DNA from: CAYOVG01 sp964407285
GTDB lineage: Bacteria > Desulfobacterota > Syntrophobacteria > Syntrophobacterales > Syntrophobacteraceae
Reading direction: 5' to 3'
Assembly (NCBI GenBank): GCA_964407285.1
Contig: CAYOVG010000437.1
Span: forward strand, 1-5,026
Length of the DNA stretch: 5,026 bases
Both the position numbers and the translations under genes were made by a program. This document shows, piece by piece, positions 1 to 5,026 of this stretch. The notes below the pieces were generated by a model. That model was not told the DNA's origin, did not search any database, and saw nothing but the letters and a program-made list of their open reading frames with translations. Every line of letters starts with the position of its first letter. The first letter of the stretch is position 1.

Positions 1-2298
1 CTACGACTTACCAATATGGAAATTTATGAAGCCAAACCAACTGCAGAGACTGCCCGGGAATGGCGAGCCATGGCTGAATCGGCTCTCCAAAATGCCCAGG
101 AAAGACTTCGACGCCTTCAGGTGATAGAATCCGACTTAGCACAATATGATAAGAACAAACACGCGCTTCAAGAAACCGTGTCTCAAATTGCAAAGTTAGA
201 GGAGGCACTCAAAAAGAAAAACAATGAGCAAGAGCGACAAAAAGAGGCATTGGATAAACTCTCAATCAGTTTAGAGCAAGAACGCGCCAATCTAAAACGC
301 GCAAAGTCAAGTCAGCAGAATTTGACAAAGCTTAACAGCCTCCAGCAGGCTTACCGGAAGATTAATAACTCGATTCGTCATTGGCACGAGGAACTGAATC
401 GACTATCTGCGGAAATGGGGAAGACTGATACTGAGCTTCAGCCGTTGATAACTGTTGCAGAAAAGCTGCGAACTCAAATTGCCAAGTATAAGGAAACGAA
501 TCGAGACCATTCTAAACAAATACAAGTTTTATCGGAAATTCAAAATCGTCTTCCGGCATGGCGGGAGAATCTGGCACTCACAATCAGTCTTAAGGAGTTT
601 ATTACCGAGATCCAATCAATCCTACGAAGCATCGGTGCCGCTATTGACCAACTCAAAGATAGGATAACTGAAAAGGAGCAGGAGCTTGCCACGTGCGAGC
701 AAAAATATAATGAGTTTTCGGCAAACCAAGCTGAAATATCTCGATTACTTGATGAACTGGAGACCCACGTATCAAGCGGGATTTGCCCCACATGCGGTAC
801 TGATCATAAATCAAAGGCGACGTTGATCCAACAAATTCATGCTCAAAAGCAAGCCAGGCCTCCTTATGTAGAAGAACTATCGAAACGCTGTGGTGAACTC
901 CAAAATGCCCTGAAAAAGGACAAAAAGTCCCTTGCAACAGCCACCATGAAGTACTCTTACAAAAAAAAAGAGCTACAGGAAAACGAAAAAAAGCTTGCGG
1001 AGGCGCGGCAATTGTTGGCGTTATTCGAGGACAGGGTAGTCAATACCGGGCTTTCAATAAACGAGCATCTCGCAAACGCTGTAGCTTTTAAAACCACGCA
1101 GGAGAAGCAGGCGCTTGACAGTTCAAGGGTTAATCTCACACGGCTCATATCCGAGTTGGATAATACCACCAAGCGCATGAAGGAAATAGAGCAGGAGCGT
1201 GCGGAAAAGGAAGCGTTTCGGAAGCAGGCAACGGCAACTGTTGAGCCTCTGGAGAAAAAGGTCGCTGACCTCCATGCTAAAGCTTATGAATTGGGCTTAT
1301 CCCTTGAGATAACATCTCAGGAATTGGAGACGGAGAGACAACTATCCGCATCGCGTGAAGCAGAGGCCAGCAAACGCATTGATCAGCTCTCTACTCAAAA
1401 GGAGGCTCTCACCAATGATTCGAGTATGGTCAAAACTAAGATCAGTCAGATCGGAAAGAAAATTGGCACTCTGCATCAAGAAAAAGAACGTTTGGAAAAG
1501 GAGACGGGGAACTTCGTTGAGCGGGCAGCGGCAGTACTTGATCGTGATTCCATTACCCCTGAAGCCTTTAGCAAGGAGATAAAACTAACAGCGGAGCGCA
1601 TTGATCAGTTGCATGCGATCCAGAGACGCTGTTCGACACTTGAGTTATCAATAGATGCCGCTCAACGAACTGCGATGCGGTCTGAACTTGAGGCTAAAGT
1701 CAAATCACTGACAAACCAGGAGTGTGATCTCATAGAAGAAACCTCTAAACTATCAAAGATTAAGAAGTGGTTTGAGAGAGTAAGAGATGCACTTGACAAA
1801 CAGAGTTCAAGTGCTGTCGCCAACCATGTTGAAGCGCTAGGACCTCTTACGACATTAATCCAGAAGCGACTTCGCACTGTTTATGGATTCGGAGACATTA
1901 CCCTTGACGCTAAAGGAAATGAGATCCGTGTTGCGGTTGGATGGGAAAGCCAGAAAGTCAAGCCTGCAGACTATTTCAGCGACTCCCAGAAACAGATACT
2001 CATGCTCAGTATGTTTCTCTCAGGGAGACTAACCCAGACTTGGTCCGGCTTTGCACCGATCCTAATGGATGACCCGGTTACTCATTTTGATGATCTTAAT
2101 GCCTTTGGTTTCGTGGAACTCATAAGGGGCCTTGTGAGTACGTCCCCGGGTAGACGACAATTTTTCATCTCCACTTGTGAACAGCGCTTGTTCAACTTAA
2201 TGATGAAGAAATTTAGAAGCTTAGAAGGAGGAGCAAAATTTTACAAATTCGAAAGTATTGGTCGTGATGGGCCGGTTGTGCATAGTTTTGGTCAATAA
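1..2298 (+). CDS. Rad50/SbcC/SMC-like coiled-coil ATPase with zinc hook, 5'-truncated by window edge
   Basis: C-terminal part of an SMC/Rad50-like ATPase. The frame is open to base 1, so the ATG at 16 is probably an internal Met. Residues here are numbered from it, 760 in all. Residues about 15-255 and 265-600 are rich in E, K, Q, R and L, as in long coiled-coil arms. Between them lies a zinc hook, C257-P-T-C260, which in Rad50 dimerises two arms around Zn. The C-terminal head (about 615-760) carries a signature-like S655-D-S-Q658, where LSGGQ is usual. Its Walker B is hydrophobic residues followed by D685-D686-P, with D692-D693 as the probable D-loop. A beta strand then ends in S-T-C721-E, where ABC ATPases usually have a switch histidine. 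No Walker A is visible. It and the N-terminal head should lie upstream, since the N-terminal arm is also about 80 residues short of the other arm. The full protein is perhaps about 1000 residues. Such proteins bind or process DNA ends, or act as ATPases in defence modules. The exact family and any partner nuclease are not identifiable here. The ATPase class is secure; a defence role is inferred. Confidence 0.9.
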   Translation, partial: LRLTNMEIYEAKPTAETAREWRAMAESALQNAQERLRRLQVIESDLAQYDKNKHALQETVSQIAKLEEALKKKNNEQERQKEALDKLSISLEQERANLKRAKSSQQNLTKLNSLQQAYRKINNSIRHWHEELNRLSAEMGKTDTELQPLITVAEKLRTQIAKYKETNRDHSKQIQVLSEIQNRLPAWRENLALTISLKEFITEIQSILRSIGAAIDQLKDRITEKEQELATCEQKYNEFSANQAEISRLLDELETHVSSGICPTCGTDHKSKATLIQQIHAQKQARPPYVEELSKRCGELQNALKKDKKSLATATMKYSYKKKELQENEKKLAEARQLLALFEDRVVNTGLSINEHLANAVAFKTTQEKQALDSSRVNLTRLISELDNTTKRMKEIEQERAEKEAFRKQATATVEPLEKKVADLHAKAYELGLSLEITSQELETERQLSASREAEASKRIDQLSTQKEALTNDSSMVKTKISQIGKKIGTLHQEKERLEKETGNFVERAAAVLDRDSITPEAFSKEIKLTAERIDQLHAIQRRCSTLELSIDAAQRTAMRSELEAKVKSLTNQECDLIEETSKLSKIKKWFERVRDALDKQSSSAVANHVEALGPLTTLIQKRLRTVYGFGDITLDAKGNEIRVAVGWESQKVKPADYFSDSQKQILMLSMFLSGRLTQTWSGFAPILMDDPVTHFDDLNAFGFVELIRGLVSTSPGRRQFFISTCEQRLFNLMMKKFRSLEGGAKFYKFESIGRDGPVVHSFGQ

Positions 2299-2313
2299 AG
2301 CATATGTTGACTA
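2289..2313 (+). other. Weak stem-loop overlapping the stop codon of the SMC-like gene
   Basis: Bases 2289-2297 (TGGTCAATA) and 2305-2313 (TGTTGACTA) can pair in RNA as a 9-bp stem with two G-U wobbles and a 7-base loop. The stem covers the TAA stop codon at 2296-2298. It is AT-rich and no run of T follows, so it does not qualify as an intrinsic terminator. It may be chance, an RNA 3'-end stabiliser, or a weak attenuating structure. No better terminator was seen between the two genes. Confidence 0.3.
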
Positions 2314-2342
2314 AATACAATCCAGATCATGAACACCTGCTC

Positions 2343-2376
2343 GTTGACATTCTTCATTGAAATTCTGTTGACATTC
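2343..2376. repeat. 10-bp direct repeat GTTGACATTC, two copies 24 bp apart
   Basis: GTTGACATTC occurs at 2343-2352 and again, identically, at 2367-2376. The start-to-start distance is 24 bp. A shorter related copy, GTTGACT, occurs at 2306-2312. Both full copies contain a perfect -35-like hexamer, TTGACA. Between them is a small imperfect dyad, TTCATTGAA (2353-2361). Tandem repeats at a non-integral number of helical turns could be regulator half-sites, relics of duplication, or chance in AT-rich DNA. The copies are seen directly; any function is inferred. Confidence 0.55.
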
Positions 2377-2398
2377 AAACATATTCATCAATTCTAAT
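2368..2398 (+). promoter_or_regulatory. Possible sigma70-type promoter for the STAND gene
   Basis: A consensus -35 hexamer TTGACA (2368-2373) is followed, after 19 bp, by TCTAAT (2393-2398), which matches the -10 consensus TATAAT at five of six positions. The 19-bp spacer is longer than the preferred 17 bp, so strength is doubtful. A start of transcription near 2405 would leave a leader of about 70 bases before the ATG at 2477. The -35 box lies inside the second copy of the GTTGACATTC repeat, so a factor binding the repeat could block or recruit polymerase. The upstream TTGACA at 2344-2349 has no acceptable -10 partner. Confidence 0.35.
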
Positions 2399-2468
2399 CA
2401 GAAAAATTCACAGAATAAAACCGGTGATTTCAAGTTATGTACCTTATTGGCATGAAGAATAGAATTTC

Positions 2469-2476
2469 GAGGTTTA
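2469..2476 (+). promoter_or_regulatory. Ribosome binding site for the STAND gene
   Basis: GAGGT (2469-2473) is complementary to the 3' end of 16S rRNA. The GAGG core ends 4 bases before the ATG at 2477, which is slightly close but workable. It supports that start: an in-frame TGA lies just upstream at 2453-2455 and no other ATG, GTG or TTG intervenes. The bases TTTCG (2465-2469) and CGAAA (2483-2487) could pair and place most of the site and the AUG in a 13-base loop, but a 5-bp stem is weak. Confidence 0.6.
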
Positions 2477-5026
2477 ATGAGGCGAAAGCGCAAAATCGAT
2501 AAAGTCAGGGCGTCACGGGACGGCCATGAGTTTCATGAGGCCTGGACGGCGCGCAAGGCGACGCAGCTGCTATGGCCCGACGCCGAACTGGCTGCTATCG
2601 CCGTTGAGGGGCCTTCGCCAGAGGATAAGGCGGGAGCGTCCGCCGCTACGGTCGAAGTCGCCGACCTGACGTTCTATTATGGCGGACGTCCGAACTTCAA
2701 GGAAGCCGCACGAACGACATTTGCCCAGTTCAAATACTCCATTGCCGATCGGAACAAGGACTTTCGTGCTTCCCATGCAAGGAAGACAGTAAAAAAGTTT
2801 GGCGAGACCTATCGATCGTTCAGGCGTAAGTACGGCGCCCGGGCGGTTGAAGACAAACTCGACTTTCAGCTCGTCACGAACCAGCCAATCAGCGATTCGC
2901 TGCTTCAGGCCATAGATGCCACGGCAACGGGATCGAGCATTAGCGGCGATGTCAAGGCGCAGGCTGATCAGTTCAAGGCCGCTTCCGGTTTGTCGGGAAA
3001 GCCGCTGGCGGCATTCGCACGAAAGTTCAAAATCATTGGCCGCTCCGGGAACTTGCCGCAAACAAAGGACGAGCTTGCCAGCCTGCTCGTCGACTGGTCC
3101 GCCACGAGTGATCCGATTGCCGCCGCCCGTCTCGGGAAGCTTCGGGAACTTGTCCGCGACAAGGCCGGCTATGCCGGTACCGACCGAAATCTGATCAGAC
3201 GCACCGACGTGCTGGCTGCTCTTCGGATCGGCGACCAGAAGGACCTGCTTCCCTGTGAAGCGGCCCTCGTCGATGTCGGAGAAGTACTGGAGCGGGAGCA
3301 GCTCAGCGAGGCCATGGCCCGCATCGGGACCGCGTCAGCGCCGCTTCTCGTTCATGCGACCGGTGGCGCGGGCAAGACAGTCTTCATGGATTCGCTCGCT
3401 TCAAAGATCGCCTCGGATCACGAGGTTGTTTTCTTCGATTGTTTTGGCGGCGGCGCTTACCGCTCTCCGGAAGACGCGCGACACTTGCCCAAGAAGGGGC
3501 TCGTTCATATTGCGAATACACTGGCGTTTCGCGGACTCTGCGATCCGATGCTACCGGACAGTCCCGATGCGCATACTTTACTCGGCACATTCCGCCGCCG
3601 CCTTACGCAGAGTCTGAACACCATCTCGCGCATGATGCCGGGACGCAAGCTGGCGATTTTCATAGATGCCATCGACAATGCGGCCTTTGCCGCCGGCCAG
3701 GCAAGCGAAGACTGCTTTCCCGTCAAGCTGCTGGAGAGTCTCGATACGGAACTGATCGACGGCGTAAGCCTTATCGTATCCTGCCGCACGGAACGCAAGC
3801 CAAAAACCTACGCCAAATTCGATGAATTCGAACTACGGCCGTTTACCAAGGAGGAAACAGCCGCGTTCTTGCGCGATCGACTGAAAAGCGTCGCAACCGT
3901 GGAAATAAACGTCGCGCACGCCCGGTCGGGCGGCAATCCGCGGGTGCTGGATTATATAGTCAAGGCAGGTCGCGGTCTTCTCGACACATCCGAGATCGAC
4001 AAGGGCATCGAGCTGGACGACCTGATTCAACAAAGAATCACGGATGCGCTCTCTTTGGCCGCAAAGCAAGGTTACGAGGAGAAGGAACTCAGCGCCTTTC
4101 TTGCAGGGCTCGCGGTGCTTCCCCCGCCGGTGCCGGTGGATGAGTATGCCGCCGCTCATGGCATGGAACTAGCCGCCATCGAGAGCTTTGCCTCGGACCT
4201 TAACCCTCTGCTGGAGCGCACCAATCATGGGCTCATGTTCCGTGACGAGCCAACGGAAACGCTGATCCACAAGCGATACGCGACATCGCGCGATGCCCTC
4301 GAGCGTGTCGCGTCCAATCTTCTTGCTCGTCAGGATGCGTCGGTATATGCAGCCCGTGCGCTTCCGCGTCTGTTACACGAACTCGATGACGGCGAGCGGC
4401 TGTTCGCACTTGCCTTCGATGATCGTATTCCCGCCTCGATTACCAGCACGGTTGGCAAGCGCAACATTCAATATGCCCGGCTGAAGGCAGCCACTTTGCA
4501 CGCGGCTCTCAAGATCGACTACAACAGCCTTGTGCGGCTGCTCGTCGAGTTGTCGACAATCGCCGAGGTTGATCAGCGTGGAGCCGATTACCTGCTGGAA
4601 CATCCTGATCTTGTGGTTGCTGCCAAGGATGTTGACGCCCGGCGGAGACTATTCGAAATAAGAACGGCTTGGCCGGGAACAAGACATGCGCGTCTTGCAA
4701 TCGTCAATGTTTTATCGGGCGATCAGACCGAGGCGACCCGTCATGCCCATGCAAATGAAGAGTGGATACAGCATTACCGGCGCACAGAGCGAAAAGATTT
4801 CGATCGCGAACCGGTTCCTGACCAGGCCGACATCGCCGCCACGAGTTTCTTTCTGATCTCGGAAGGTCGAACGGAAGACGCGGCCGGCTATCTCACAGGT
4901 TGGCGGGATTGGTGTGCATTTGAAGTCTCTCGGCTCGTCCTCGGATACACGCAACTTGCTATCTTGCTAGGAGCGCAGTCCGCTCGCCGGGCTGACCAGT
5001 TCACCGATGCTCTCTCCAGTATCGGC
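2477..5026 (+). CDS. Avs-like STAND/NACHT NTPase with N-terminal Cap4/DUF4297-type nuclease domain, 3'-truncated by window edge
   Basis: An 850-codon reading frame with no stop before the right edge, so the C-terminus is missing. The N-terminal domain (about 13-200) opens with a DGHEFHEAW stretch. It then has E44, D63 and Q84-F-K86, the spacing of a PD-(D/E)xK nuclease of the Cap4/DUF4297 sort that cuts DNA. The ATPase core (about 275-500) shows a P-loop, A294-T-G-G-A-G-K300-T301; Walker B, LAIFI followed by D397-A-I-D400; a strand ending in S435-C-R437, a sensor-like arginine; and G485-G-N-P488, the GxP-type motif of STAND proteins. Residues about 538-605 resemble the winged helix that follows in NACHT and AP-ATPases. 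The rest (about 620-850) is alpha-helical in character and TPR-like in places, probably the start of the target-sensing repeats. Avs proteins recognise phage proteins through that region, oligomerise with ATP and activate the nuclease. The STAND fold is secure, the nuclease likely, and the Avs subtype unresolved. Its GC content is much higher than that of the upstream gene. Confidence 0.88.
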   Translation, partial: MRRKRKIDKVRASRDGHEFHEAWTARKATQLLWPDAELAAIAVEGPSPEDKAGASAATVEVADLTFYYGGRPNFKEAARTTFAQFKYSIADRNKDFRASHARKTVKKFGETYRSFRRKYGARAVEDKLDFQLVTNQPISDSLLQAIDATATGSSISGDVKAQADQFKAASGLSGKPLAAFARKFKIIGRSGNLPQTKDELASLLVDWSATSDPIAAARLGKLRELVRDKAGYAGTDRNLIRRTDVLAALRIGDQKDLLPCEAALVDVGEVLEREQLSEAMARIGTASAPLLVHATGGAGKTVFMDSLASKIASDHEVVFFDCFGGGAYRSPEDARHLPKKGLVHIANTLAFRGLCDPMLPDSPDAHTLLGTFRRRLTQSLNTISRMMPGRKLAIFIDAIDNAAFAAGQASEDCFPVKLLESLDTELIDGVSLIVSCRTERKPKTYAKFDEFELRPFTKEETAAFLRDRLKSVATVEINVAHARSGGNPRVLDYIVKAGRGLLDTSEIDKGIELDDLIQQRITDALSLAAKQGYEEKELSAFLAGLAVLPPPVPVDEYAAAHGMELAAIESFASDLNPLLERTNHGLMFRDEPTETLIHKRYATSRDALERVASNLLARQDASVYAARALPRLLHELDDGERLFALAFDDRIPASITSTVGKRNIQYARLKAATLHAALKIDYNSLVRLLVELSTIAEVDQRGADYLLEHPDLVVAAKDVDARRRLFEIRTAWPGTRHARLAIVNVLSGDQTEATRHAHANEEWIQHYRRTERKDFDREPVPDQADIAATSFFLISEGRTEDAAGYLTGWRDWCAFEVSRLVLGYTQLAILLGAQSARRADQFTDALSSIG

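Noticed and set aside
653..937. 94-codon frame on the - strand, covering the zinc-hook region
   Set aside because: The + strand frame encodes the CPTC hook within continuous coiled coil; the opposite frame has no recognisable features.
1..2298. Assignment of the SMC-like gene as Lamassu LmuB, RloC or DndD
   Set aside because: The zinc hook alone does not separate these. No anticodon-nuclease motif (RloC) is seen, the neighbour is not a recognisable Lamassu effector, and the head motifs do not clearly match DndD. The N-terminal head is also missing.
2289..2313. Intrinsic terminator after the SMC-like gene
   Set aside because: The stem is AT-rich with wobbles and no T run follows, so it is listed only as a weak stem-loop.
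2570..3061. 163-codon open frame on the - strand
   Set aside because: It lies opposite the nuclease and linker region of the STAND gene, whose frame has clear motifs. Long antisense frames are expected in GC-rich coding DNA. No family is recognisable in its translation.
3255..3825. Overlapping + strand frames of 120 and 128 codons
   Set aside because: They are alternative frames inside the STAND ATPase core. Their translations are rich in Arg, Ser and Ala, typical of out-of-frame GC-rich DNA, and show no domain.
3833..4159. 108-codon frame on the - strand
   Set aside because: It is antisense to the GGNP and winged-helix region of the STAND gene, with no supporting ribosome binding site or recognisable domain.

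Overview
The window holds two large protein-coding genes on the + strand. Each is cut by a window edge, and 178 bp of AT-rich DNA separates them. No rRNA, tRNA, CRISPR array, transposase or integrase is recognisable. Uninterrupted reading frames, a Shine-Dalgarno-like site and the protein families point to a bacterium. The right-hand gene has the GC-rich third positions typical of a high-GC proteobacterium, but I cannot name a taxon.

Layout. (1) Positions 1-2298: the C-terminal three quarters or so of a Rad50/SbcC/SMC-like coiled-coil ATPase. It has a CPTC zinc hook and a C-terminal ABC-type head whose signature, Walker B and switch motifs depart from the textbook forms. The N-terminal head with the P-loop must lie upstream, because the frame is open to the left edge. 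(2) Positions 2299-2476: an AT-rich spacer. It contains a weak stem-loop over the stop codon, a 10-bp direct repeat (GTTGACATTC twice, 24 bp apart), a possible promoter and a ribosome binding site. (3) Positions 2477-5026: the first 850 codons of a large STAND-type NTPase, open at the right edge. Its N-terminal domain looks like a Cap4/DUF4297-type PD-(D/E)xK nuclease. Next come a NACHT/STAND ATPase core, a winged-helix-like segment and the start of an alpha-helical C-terminal region. This is the architecture of Avs-type (AVAST) antiphage sensors.

Together the genes look like part of a defence island: a DNA-structure-sensing or DNA-processing SMC-like ATPase beside an NLR-like nuclease sensor. 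Base composition changes sharply between them. Sampled 60-base lines give 20 G+C at 481-540, 17 at 2341-2400 and 41 at 4081-4140. The spacer also seems to carry its own promoter. They may therefore be separate modules placed side by side rather than one operon. Functional cooperation is an inference only.
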